The notes under the pieces are model-generated. The model saw only the letters and a program-made list of their open reading frames with translations, had not been told where the DNA came from and did no database searches. Positions 54,337-62,711 of a DNA stretch of 64,000 bases are shown here, in pieces; position 1 is the first letter of the stretch, and each line of letters opens with the position of its first letter. The DNA is taken from the NCBI GenBank assembly GCA_934247225.1, contig CAKQJE010000002.1, positions 1 through 64,000 of the forward strand, given 5' to 3'. Both the position numbers and the translations under genes were made by a program. This DNA comes from an uncultured Clostridia bacterium. GTDB taxonomy: Bacteria; Bacillota; Clostridia; Christensenellales; Borkfalkiaceae.

Positions 54337-57300
54337 TTAATCGTTTTTCTTCTTTTTCGCAACCACGACCGCCGCCGCAAAGACGAATACCACGCTTACG
54401 GAAACGCCCGTCAGCGAACCGAAACATCCGCCGGATGTCGAAGAATCGGTGCTTTCCGCAGGTTTCTCGCCCGTAGAATAAGTGAGCGTGAGTTCGTTGG
54501 ATCTGAATTCGCCGAACGCGTTCGTTACGGTGTAATACACTTTAACCGTTCCTTCCTTGGTGAACGTGAGGAACTTCGTATCCTTATCGAACGTCGCGTC
54601 ACCTTCTATAACGAGGTCTCCGACCTTTTCGCCCGCAACTTCGAAATACGAAAGAGTAAGCCCCGCTCTCGGAGTTTTGAACTCGGTTTTTCCGCTTGTC
54701 GTCGCAATTTTTACGTTCATTATGTCCGCCGCGGAAACAGGATTTTCCTTCGTCGAGGAAAGTTTCACCGAAGCGGCGTTGCCGACGTCCTGTATGCAGA
54801 CGTTCGTGTAAACGCCTGTGGTGACGAAAGCGTTTTCAAGGTAAATTTCCACAACCGCCTTTTCGCTTCCGTCAATATATACGGCGCAGTAATACCCTTC
54901 CTGAACTCCTTCGATATAATAAGGTATCGCCGCGACGGAAATTTTCGTTGCTTTTCCGCTTGCGAACGTTCCTTCGGGAAGATCGGTCAACGGAATTTCT
55001 TCGCTGTTCGTCGAACCTGCGGAAGTTGCGCCGACCGAGACGCTGTAATCGGTGAACCAGAAGAATATTCCGCCGTTTTCGTGGGTGTCGCCGGCTGCCG
55101 ACGCTCTCATAAGAACGTAAGCCGAGAATTTTCCGACGTAATTCGGAGTAAGGGCGAAATTAAGTTTGTCGTAAGAAGCCGTTTTGCAGGAAGCCGCCAC
55201 GGAAACGTCGTTCAGTTTCTCTTCATCGGAAGCGAGGCTGAATTCTTTTCCCGCACCCACGGGCATGATTTCGGAAATATCTTTTTCGATGACTACGCCG
55301 GACACTTCCGGTTCCGGTTCGCTGTCCACGAGACAGAATTCGATATAATCCAAGCCGATAGAAGAATCCTTATTTTCCGCCGAATGTGTCTTTTTAAGGA
55401 CTATTTCGCTTATATATCCGTCCTTGTCCGCCAGAAGCGAAGCTCTGAGTTTAAGCGTTTTGGCACTGACCAGATAACCGAAGTTTACCGCGCCGACTCT
55501 CTTTGTAAATTCGGTATCGTTTGCCGCGTAAGCCGAAACGGTAAGCGTATAGCCTCCCCCGTTGCTTCCGCCGACCCTTATTTTAACATAGTCGAAGAAT
55601 TCCGCCTTGTATTTTCTGCCGAGTTTGACGGTGTATACGCCCTCGGATTCCCATTCCGTATAGGTCTGTTTGGTACTTCCGTCCGCTCCGTCTTTTATAA
55701 AGAACGGAGAACCGGGATCGTTATCGTCAGCAATTTTATCCTGTCTGCCGTCTATCCATGCGCCCTGTCCGTCGAAGTCCACGATCACGTTTTCTTCGGG
55801 AGCGGCGGTCGGAACGGGAATAAGCGTTACGTCGTCGGCAAAAATCTGACCTTGCTTAGTGTCGTCCGTCTGAGTTTTCACGAGTCTGAATCCGCCGATA
55901 TACCCCTCGGCGGCAACGTCTTTCGCGTCGAAAATAACGTTTCCTATTATATTGCCATGAGTTTCGCTGCCTGCGGCGGAGAACGACGCAAGCGGGCGGG
56001 AGTTATTCGTATCGGTCAAAGCATAAACGGTAATCGTGACTTTATTCCCCTCGACCCAGTTGCCTACGGCGAGTTTCATCGCGATCTGCAAATAGTTTTC
56101 CGCTTTGTATTTCTTTCCGAATCTCACCGTGACCTCGGCATTCGAGCCTAAGTCTTCCGTCCAGGTGATCTGAGATGATCCTTTGCCGTCGAAAATATTA
56201 AGTTTGGAATTATTATCGACCGTGTTGTTTTCTATTTTTTCGTAATCGTATTCGAGCCAGGCTTCGGACAGATCCATATCGAGTTTAACGTCCGCCGTCG
56301 GAACCTCGTCGTCCTTGGGCTGATCCGGAACCTTATCGGTTATCAAAACCACGTTGTCGAAGAAAAGTTGACCGACCTGCTCTGCGTTTGTCTGAGTTTT
56401 TACGAGTCTGAATCCGCCGATATAACCGTTTTCGGCAAGGACGGAAGTTTCAAGCCGCATAACGCTGTTTATGTTTCCACTGTTGCTTACCGCAACGCTG
56501 CCTGCGGGATGTTCGAGCGATTCGTCGCCGAGAGCATACGCCGTAAGGGTTATCGTGTTTTCCGTTCCCTCGGCGAAATTGTTACCGATAACAAGGTTCA
56601 ACGCGCCTTTAACAAAAGCGTCTGCCTTGTATTTTTTGCCGAACCTGACGTCTATCGCCGCTTCGCCGAGTCCTTCGGTGAACGAGATCATCGTCGAACC
56701 GTTGCCGCCGAACAAACCTGCGAACGTATCGTCCGTCGTCTTACCTTTGAAGCCTTTGACTTCAACCCACGCCGAAACTTTATCCATATCGAGATTGACG
56801 TCGCCGTCGATTTCATCCACCGCGATTTGCGCCGCTCTCAATTCGATTCCGTCGGTGAAGTATTGTCCGTCGCCTTCGCCTGCGGTTCTTCTGAAATTAA
56901 ATCCGCGGATATATCCGTCATCGTCCGCAAGAACGGCGGAATCGAGAAGAAGCACGACCGCTTCGTTGCCGCCTACGGAAACCACCTTGCCCGCAGAACG
57001 AGCGAACTCCGTATCGCTAAGCGCATAACCTTCGAGCGTGAACGCGCTGCCGACGGCAAGCCTTATGCCCACGTAACCTAAGCCTTCCGCTTTCACGGGT
57101 ACGCCAAATCTGACGGTTATGGTTTTGCCCGCCATCTCGCCTTCCGTCCACGTTGCCTGATCGTCATTACGATCCAATATGCCTCCGCCCGGTACGCTTG
57201 TCGCCGCGCGCTTCGTTATAGCCGTGCCGTCGACCTCGAACCACATTCCGTTATATGCGCCGACGGAGCCGTCCGAAAGCGGCGCGGTCACATTTATACG

Positions 57301-58368
57301 CTCGTTATCGGAATTCTTCGTGAATTTCAGATAGTCGACGAAGAATTGTCCGTTTCCGCTGTCGAGTCCGGTTCTTTTGAATTTGAAGCCGCGAATATAT
57401 CCGTCTTTGTCCGCGATTTTCTTCGCGCTGACGGTGAAATATTTTATAACATTGCCGTAAATATGAGTATAACCCGCGGGATACGCGCATTCGGTATCGG
57501 AAAGGGCGTAAGCCGTAAGGATTCTATTTTGAGCAACGCCGGGATTTTGACTGATGACGATTTTCATTTCAACCGTATCGTAATCCGCCGCTTTCACGGG
57601 ATTTGCGAGTTTTACGGAAATTTCGCTGTCGGCGTGAGAACTTTCCGTCCACATAAAGTCTGTCGTACCGTCTCCGTTAAATACGTTAAGAGCGGAATTA
57701 TTGTCGTAAGTATGGCTGTGGAGTTCCTCATCGCCGATTTGGAGCCATGCACTGCTGCCGTCCGCGTCGACCGTATAATCGAGATAAAGATTCACGCCGT
57801 CCAGGAAGAGGTTGTTGTTCCCGCTGTCTCTGTGAATTTTAAAGCCTTTTATATATCCGTCCTTGTCTGCAAGAACGTCGGCGTTCATCGCGAGAGTGGC
57901 GTAAATGTTTTCTCCGTTCACGCTCACCGTGCCTGCGGGATTTGCAAGATTTTCGTCGTCCAACGCGTATGCGGTTATTCCGCCGGTCATTATAAGTCTT
58001 AATCCGACACCGCCGTAATTCGAGGCTTTATAAGCGTTTTTGAACGTTACGGTAGCGACGCTTCCTTCGGGAATTTCACCGAACTGAACGCCGGTGGCCG
58101 TTTCATCGGTTGCATAAGGGAAGAACTTGTCCGCCCCAAGTGCGGCTTTTAATCCTGCGTCGGTTTTCGTGTTTATCGTCACGCCTGCCGCTTCGAGTTT
58201 CGCGTCCGTTCCGTTTACGTCGATAAGGATGTCCGCAGCGGGAACTTCATCGATCGTATCCGCCGCCGCGCCCGTAATGCTTATCGCGAAAAGCGACAAA
58301 CTAAGGCACAAAACAGCCGCGAGAATCGCGATAAATCCTGTTTTGCCAAAAAGTTTTCTTTGTTTCAT
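54337..58368 (-). CDS. Giant surface protein with six tandem repeats and Cys-type C-terminal tail, 1,343 aa
   Basis: The start at 58368 is chosen because GAGGAGGG lies just upstream; an ATG 15 bases earlier is weaker. Signal peptide (GFIAILAAVLCLSLSLFAISITGAAA). Residues about 40-1,010 are six copies of a roughly 150-residue domain, each with YALxD, a KDGYI[RKG]GF-type phrase and a closing aspartate-rich strand. They are probably jelly-roll glycan binders. A separate beta domain (about 1,030-1,220) and an Ig-like domain follow. The tail has G-G-C-F-G-S at 1,313-1,318, 19 hydrophobic residues and AKKKKND. It heads module 3 behind a long leader. Confidence 0.83.
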   Translation of the reverse strand: MKQRKLFGKTGFIAILAAVLCLSLSLFAISITGAAADTIDEVPAADILIDVNGTDAKLEAAGVTINTKTDAGLKAALGADKFFPYATDETATGVQFGEIPEGSVATVTFKNAYKASNYGGVGLRLIMTGGITAYALDDENLANPAGTVSVNGENIYATLAMNADVLADKDGYIKGFKIHRDSGNNNLFLDGVNLYLDYTVDADGSSAWLQIGDEELHSHTYDNNSALNVFNGDGTTDFMWTESSHADSEISVKLANPVKAADYDTVEMKIVISQNPGVAQNRILTAYALSDTECAYPAGYTHIYGNVIKYFTVSAKKIADKDGYIRGFKFKRTGLDSGNGQFFVDYLKFTKNSDNERINVTAPLSDGSVGAYNGMWFEVDGTAITKRAATSVPGGGILDRNDDQATWTEGEMAGKTITVRFGVPVKAEGLGYVGIRLAVGSAFTLEGYALSDTEFARSAGKVVSVGGNEAVVLLLDSAVLADDDGYIRGFNFRRTAGEGDGQYFTDGIELRAAQIAVDEIDGDVNLDMDKVSAWVEVKGFKGKTTDDTFAGLFGGNGSTMISFTEGLGEAAIDVRFGKKYKADAFVKGALNLVIGNNFAEGTENTITLTAYALGDESLEHPAGSVAVSNSGNINSVMRLETSVLAENGYIGGFRLVKTQTNAEQVGQLFFDNVVLITDKVPDQPKDDEVPTADVKLDMDLSEAWLEYDYEKIENNTVDNNSKLNIFDGKGSSQITWTEDLGSNAEVTVRFGKKYKAENYLQIAMKLAVGNWVEGNKVTITVYALTDTNNSRPLASFSAAGSETHGNIIGNVIFDAKDVAAEGYIGGFRLVKTQTDDTKQGQIFADDVTLIPVPTAAPEENVIVDFDGQGAWIDGRQDKIADDNDPGSPFFIKDGADGSTKQTYTEWESEGVYTVKLGRKYKAEFFDYVKIRVGGSNGGGYTLTVSAYAANDTEFTKRVGAVNFGYLVSAKTLKLRASLLADKDGYISEIVLKKTHSAENKDSSIGLDYIEFCLVDSEPEPEVSGVVIEKDISEIMPVGAGKEFSLASDEEKLNDVSVAASCKTASYDKLNFALTPNYVGKFSAYVLMRASAAGDTHENGGIFFWFTDYSVSVGATSAGSTNSEEIPLTDLPEGTFASGKATKISVAAIPYYIEGVQEGYYCAVYIDGSEKAVVEIYLENAFVTTGVYTNVCIQDVGNAASVKLSSTKENPVSAADIMNVKIATTSGKTEFKTPRAGLTLSYFEVAGEKVGDLVIEGDATFDKDTKFLTFTKEGTVKVYYTVTNAFGEFRSNELTLTYSTGEKPAESTDSSTSGGCFGSLTGVSVSVVFVFAAAVVVAKKKKND

Positions 58369-58500
58369 TTTTACCCTCCTCATTTTCTCGGGTTAAAAAC
58401 CCTCTGAGATTTTTCCCTAAGACTATTTCGTTTGCGAAGCAAACGAAAGCGGATATCCGCTCAAAAACCCGACGGAAAAATTCCGACTTTTTCGGTTTTC
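58369..58500 (-). promoter_or_regulatory. Structured 5' leader of the 1,343-residue protein gene
   Basis: About 130 untranslated bases with two clear inverted repeats: a 9-bp hairpin (58427-58435 with 58439-58447; TTCGTTTGC arm) and GCGGATATCCGC (58449-58460). The remaining part also has short complementary stretches. I do not recognise a known riboswitch. It may set mRNA stability or respond to a ligand. Confidence 0.45.
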
Positions 58501-58506
58501 GACTAC

Positions 58507-58535
58507 ATTATACCTGTCTTAAACCTCGATTTCAA
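58507..58535 (-). promoter_or_regulatory. Sigma-A promoter of module 3
   Basis: TTGAAA (58535-58530), 17 bases, TATAAT (58512-58507) on the minus strand, about 135 bases upstream of the ATG. Confidence 0.75.
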
Positions 58536-58565
58536 TATTGTATTTTGTATAATTTCTACACTACG

Positions 58566-58611
58566 TTGACATTATCGGTTGACAAACCTGCGTCAAAAGA
58601 ATTATTATAAT
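58566..58611 (+). promoter_or_regulatory. Likely promoter region of the second AraC gene
   Basis: Two TTGACA hexamers 13 bases apart (58566-58571 and 58579-58584), then TATAAT (58606-58611). The spacing of 21 bases from the second hexamer is longer than normal, so activator help or another hexamer may be needed. No Shine-Dalgarno sequence lies between TATAAT and the ATG. Confidence 0.45.
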
Positions 58612-58614
58612 ATT

Positions 58615-59436
58615 ATGTATAATCTCGACAATAATATTTTTCCCGACCTCAATAAAGAAAACGCGATAGTGCAACTCACCAACAGCGGAGACAGATATTA
58701 TCATTCGCACGACTTTTATGAGATTTTCTATATTACGAGCGGTTCCGTGCGCCACAGCCTTAACAACCTCTCGGAAACGCTTTCCATAGGCGACGTGAGA
58801 TTTCTTCGCCCCGGCGACATTCACTGCTTTTTAAGAGAACCGGGCGATGTCTGCACGCACAGAGACATAGCGATAACCGTTCCGTTGTATGAGAAAATCG
58901 CAAAGTTTTTCTGTTTTACGCCGGCGACCGTCGGGCTGGGAAATCCGTTAAAGACTAAACTCGACCTGAAACTCGTGAACGAACTCGAAACTTCACTGCA
59001 AAAAATGAACGACCGCAAGCCAAGCGAAAGCCCGGCGTTCTATTTTGCCGTAGCCGAAATTTTCAAAGCGTTTTATGCCGAAGAAAACACTCATACGAAA
59101 AACAAAAACGCGCCCGAATGGATAATAAATCTCATATCCAGACTCGAGCGCCCCGAAGATTTTTGCAGAGACGTAAATGAAATTTTCAGCGATTATAATT
59201 ATTCCAAGGAATATATTTGTCGCACATTCAAAAAAACCACGGGCATAACTCTTACCGAATACTTGAATCAGAAGAAACTTTCGCTCGCGTCCATTCTTAT
59301 CCAGAACACAAACGAATCAATCGAATCTATCTGCTATAAATGCGGATACAACAACGTGTCGTATTTTTACCGCGCCTTCAAAACCACGTTTAACAAAACC
59401 CCGCACGAATTCCGCAAAATCAATCCGACCGACTGA
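58615..59436 (+). CDS. AraC-family transcriptional regulator, 273 aa
   Basis: Starts at ATG 58615 (MYNLDNNIF); an upstream TTG at 58579 is part of the -35 sequence. N-terminal cupin domain (about 20-100; YYHSHDFYEIFYITSGSVRH, LRPGDIHCF) and C-terminal double helix-turn-helix (DFCRDVNEIFSDYNYSKEYICRTFKK; ESIESICYKCGYNNVSYFYRAFK) ending TPHEFRKIN. Divergent from module 3 and convergent with the rhamnosidase, so it probably controls module 3. Four bases separate its stop from the rhamnosidase end. Confidence 0.9.
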   Translation: MYNLDNNIFPDLNKENAIVQLTNSGDRYYHSHDFYEIFYITSGSVRHSLNNLSETLSIGDVRFLRPGDIHCFLREPGDVCTHRDIAITVPLYEKIAKFFCFTPATVGLGNPLKTKLDLKLVNELETSLQKMNDRKPSESPAFYFAVAEIFKAFYAEENTHTKNKNAPEWIINLISRLERPEDFCRDVNEIFSDYNYSKEYICRTFKKTTGITLTEYLNQKKLSLASILIQNTNESIESICYKCGYNNVSYFYRAFKTTFNKTPHEFRKINPTD

Positions 59437-59440
59437 CCGG

Positions 59441-62077
59441 CTAAATTTTACTCGTCTGCTTTTTGCAGATAATCGTATGTTTTCCGCCTGTAAATATCTT
59501 TTTCCCGTTCGGCGCTTCGCCGTCGATTTCCGCTATTATATAATTTGTCGGCGGAATAAACTCCGCGCTGCCGAGATAAGGAACGGTCAGTCCGAAGCGA
59601 ATTTCGCCAATTCCGATTTCGTATCCGCAGGCGTAAAGCCCGCTTGCGGAATTATACTCCCCGTAAACCTTTTTAAGCCTTTCGTCTATCTTCGGCTCAA
59701 ACGAAACGCGCCCGAACCCTTCGCCGTTTACCCCTATATTTATGCCGATAATCGACTTATAGACCCACGAAACAACCGCGCCGTAAGCATAATGATTAAG
59801 GCTGTTCATACCGGTGTCGCTTATTTTTCCGTCGGGCAAAACGGAGTTCCAACGCTCCCAGACGGTCGTTGCTCCCATATTTACCTCGTAAAGCCAACCG
59901 GGACATTCTTCGTTTAAAATAAGGGTAAACGCGTCCTTTTCATAGCCCGCTTTGGTAAGAGAATCGAGCAGAAACGCCGTTCCCACGAACCCCGTGTTAA
60001 GTTTCATATCGTTTTCGACAAGTTTTTCGTGTAATCTCTTCCCCGCAACTTCGAGCGGCATAAGATCGAACGCTATCGCCAAAGCATAAGCCGTCTGAGT
60101 ATCGGTCGTAAGCCTGTCGCCTTTAATATATTTATCCACAATCGCCGCTTTTATCTCTTCGGCGATTTTTTTATACCGTTTTTCGTCCTCTTTTTCGCCG
60201 AGAACGGCAGCCGCTTTTTCTGCCGCCGTCACCGAATACAGATAGTACGCCGAAGCGATAAAACTCTCGTCGGTAAGCCCTCTCGGGCTGTTTTTATCGG
60301 GATTATCAAGGGCGAGCCAATCGCCGAACTGAAAACCGAGATCAAAAATTCTTCTCCCTTTTCCTTTCGTTTTGTCGCCGAAAATCAGATATTCCGCCCA
60401 AAGTTTTATGTTGCGATAATTTTTTTCGAGCAACGTTTTATCGCCCGAAAAACGATATAAATTCCACGGAATAACGCTCGCCGCGTCTCCCCAGGCGTTT
60501 GAACAACGCCTGCTCATCACCTCAAACTTTTCAAGAGGTTTGCGCCCCTCCTTTTTCTCTTCGCAGGCATAAAAAGCGTCGGGAACAACGAACGGACAAG
60601 CCCCGCCGTAGCGGCGCTGCTCCTCGTACATATTTTCGAGATATTTCGCAAAAAAAGCCACGCAATCGGCGTTATAAAGCGCGGTTTCCGAAAAAATCTG
60701 CGCGTCGCCCGTCCAGCCGAAACGCTCGTCTCTTTGCGGGCAGTCGGTCGGAATATCTAAAAAATTATCCTTTTGGCTTTGAAATACGTTTTCTATAAAT
60801 TTATTGAGTTTTTCGCTCGACGTCTCGATTTTGCCAAGCGCAGGAATGTCCGAGTATATCGAAACACCGACAAAGTTTTTGACTGTTTCCCGTGAAATTT
60901 CAACGCCCTCGATCTTGACATATCTGAACCCGAAATAGGTAAAATGCGGGCGTATAAGTCGATTAACGCCGTTTGAAAGATAGCAATAACTCGCTTTCGC
61001 GGTGCGTAAGTTATCGCGATAAAAGTTGCCGTTCTGCAAAACCTCGCCGTAGGAAAGGGTAATTTTTTCGCCCGCTTTCGCATTGCAATAAAATTCTACC
61101 CAGCCCGTGATTTCGCGCCCGAAATCGAGTACGGTTTCTCCTTTCGGAGTTGTTATAAAAGTCGGAACGTACCTCTCTTTTGCCGTAACGCGCGGACTTA
61201 TTCTCGGAATAACTTTTCCGCCCGGCGCGGCGGCAATTTTGACGGGTGAAGCCGAACTTAAAACTTCGGCGCGGATTTTGCCGAAGTCATCGAAAATCTC
61301 TTTTTCGCCGTCATAAATCTCGCCGTCGTAAATTTCGGAAAACAATATCGGCGATTTTATTTCTCGCCAATTTTCGTCGGTTTGCAGAATTTGTCCACCG
61401 CCCGACGCAAGCTCGCAGGAAAGGAAGAAACCGTCGCCGAACATTCCGTCGCCGTTGCCGCCTTTCGGGTGCCTGCCGCCGTACCAGCCGTTGCCCGTCA
61501 GAACAACGATTTCGTTCATGCCGTTTTTTAAAAGGTCTGTCACGTCGTAAGTCTGATATTGAATAAGATATCTGTAATCGTCGCAAAAAGGCGTGAAAAA
61601 CTCGTCGCCGACCTTTTTGCCGTTTATATACGCCTCGTAAAGCCCCAAAGCCGTTATGTATAGCCGCGCGCCGTCGGTTTTATCCGCATAGAAATTACGG
61701 CAAAACGCCGCGGAATTTCTGTTGTCGCCCACCGTGGTTATCCAAGGCAGATTCCATTCCTTTTCGGCTCTTCCGCCCTCGAAATATGATTCCCCGTTTG
61801 CTTTTTCACCCTTTTCGTTCGTAACGACAACACTCCAGAAATACCGTTTTCCACCATACAAATTTACGTCCGGCGTAAAGCTTAAAGGCGAAATATCTTC
61901 GCGTTCGCCGCTATCATAAACAACGTTTAAAAATCCTTTGTCCTCAGCGATCTGTATTCTTGTCTTTATTATTTTCCCGCAACCTACGCCGCTTACGCAA
62001 AAAGAAAACGTCGGTCGCGAAACATCTATCCCGACGGGCGTTTCAAAATGATTGACTTTAAGTTTCTCTATTCTCAT
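59441..62077 (-). CDS. Alpha-L-rhamnosidase, GH78 family, 878 aa
   Basis: Cytosolic GH78 enzyme that removes terminal alpha-L-rhamnose by inverting catalysis. N-terminal fibronectin-like domain (about 1-105), two beta domains with the carbohydrate-binding phrase YINGKKVGDEFFTP (about 120-290), and a catalytic (alpha/alpha)6 barrel (about 420-780) with DCPQRDERFGWTGD at 445-458, which holds the catalytic acidic residues. A C-terminal beta domain follows. A small internal duplication (EIYDGEIYDGEKE) is seen at about 248-260. It holds two copies of the dispersed 12-mer. Ribosome binding is weak. Confidence 0.93.
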   Translation of the reverse strand: MRIEKLKVNHFETPVGIDVSRPTFSFCVSGVGCGKIIKTRIQIAEDKGFLNVVYDSGEREDISPLSFTPDVNLYGGKRYFWSVVVTNEKGEKANGESYFEGGRAEKEWNLPWITTVGDNRNSAAFCRNFYADKTDGARLYITALGLYEAYINGKKVGDEFFTPFCDDYRYLIQYQTYDVTDLLKNGMNEIVVLTGNGWYGGRHPKGGNGDGMFGDGFFLSCELASGGGQILQTDENWREIKSPILFSEIYDGEIYDGEKEIFDDFGKIRAEVLSSASPVKIAAAPGGKVIPRISPRVTAKERYVPTFITTPKGETVLDFGREITGWVEFYCNAKAGEKITLSYGEVLQNGNFYRDNLRTAKASYCYLSNGVNRLIRPHFTYFGFRYVKIEGVEISRETVKNFVGVSIYSDIPALGKIETSSEKLNKFIENVFQSQKDNFLDIPTDCPQRDERFGWTGDAQIFSETALYNADCVAFFAKYLENMYEEQRRYGGACPFVVPDAFYACEEKKEGRKPLEKFEVMSRRCSNAWGDAASVIPWNLYRFSGDKTLLEKNYRNIKLWAEYLIFGDKTKGKGRRIFDLGFQFGDWLALDNPDKNSPRGLTDESFIASAYYLYSVTAAEKAAAVLGEKEDEKRYKKIAEEIKAAIVDKYIKGDRLTTDTQTAYALAIAFDLMPLEVAGKRLHEKLVENDMKLNTGFVGTAFLLDSLTKAGYEKDAFTLILNEECPGWLYEVNMGATTVWERWNSVLPDGKISDTGMNSLNHYAYGAVVSWVYKSIIGINIGVNGEGFGRVSFEPKIDERLKKVYGEYNSASGLYACGYEIGIGEIRFGLTVPYLGSAEFIPPTNYIIAEIDGEAPNGKKIFTGGKHTIICKKQTSKI
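59749..59760 (-). repeat. Dispersed 12-mer, exact copy (rhamnosidase gene, first)
   Basis: TAATCGACTTAT on the plus strand, read as Tyr-Lys-Ser-Ile-Ile. Confidence 0.7.
60954..60965 (+). repeat. Dispersed 12-mer, exact copy (rhamnosidase gene, second)
   Basis: ATAAGTCGATTA on the plus strand, read as Val-Asn-Arg-Leu-Ile (residues 371-375), as in the GH1 gene. Confidence 0.7.
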
Positions 62078-62244
62078 TTTTCCGAAACTTCTCCGTATAA
62101 TACTTATAAGAATGCTATTATTATAGCGAACATTTTATATCATATCCATACACTACAAAGAACAAACAAAACACTCCATTGACCATACACAAAACTTTTT
62201 GCCGGCAATATGAAAACAATTTCGATTTTTAATCATTTAATTAA

Positions 62245-62445
62245 AATACAAACCGCATTTCAATTTGTGCTTCGCTTGCGCATTACGTCGGCATAGACGA
62301 AAAGGTTATCCAAAAACAACTCGGGCACAAAACTTTGTCTATGACGCAGGACACCTATACAAATCTTCTTCCGGACGGAAATTCCGTCATTAAAGAATAT
62401 TTTTTAAGATTAGAACAGATGATTATGAATCCGAGACGTACATAG
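62245..62445 (+). pseudogene. Remnant of a tyrosine recombinase (phage-type integrase), C-terminal end only
   Basis: In frame from 62245 to the TAG at 62443-62445 the sequence encodes the last part of a tyrosine recombinase: ...HYVGIDEKVIQKQLGHKT, then LSMTQDTYTNLLPDG, ending in NPRRT. The LGH motif and the catalytic Tyr (in DTYTNL) are intact, but the preceding Arg-His-x-x-Arg region and the whole N-terminus are missing; only stops and unrelated bases lie upstream. A remnant of a lost element. Apart from this and the hairpin below, I see nothing in 62080-62710. Confidence 0.75.
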
Positions 62446-62521
62446 ATTCATACATATATTTCAGAGCCGAAAAATACATATTGTTTAAAAACATACTACT
62501 TTTTGTCGTTTATCGCATAAA

Positions 62522-62556
62522 AAAATAGCCGCTTCCGCTCTGGAAACGACTATTTT
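62522..62556 (+). terminator. Hairpin downstream of the recombinase remnant
   Basis: AAAATAGCCGCTTCC pairs with GGAAACGACTATTTT (62522-62536 with 62542-62556) with two mismatches that include G-T wobbles. It is followed by GGTGGGCAGG. Probably the terminator of the old integrase gene. Its first arm matches the debris at 47578. Confidence 0.6.
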
Positions 62557-62711
62557 GGTGGGCAGGAAATAAATGATATTATTTTCTTGACGACGTGCAA
62601 CGCGTATTCCTTTGCCGTTTCGCATATAACTTCCACACGCATTATCTATCCCATTTAAATATACGGGGGCGATTTCAAAAACTATATGCTCTCATATAAA
62701 TTGTAATTGAA

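Noticed and set aside
54310..56151. 613-codon open frame on the plus strand opposite the 1,343-residue surface protein
   Set aside because: Same shadow pattern as above: basic, low-complexity translation and no start signal. The real gene on the minus strand has signal peptide, repeats and a ribosome-binding site.
58579..58614. TTG start for the second AraC gene
   Set aside because: The TTG is part of the TTGACA -35 hexamer and the 12 extra residues do not belong to the cupin domain.
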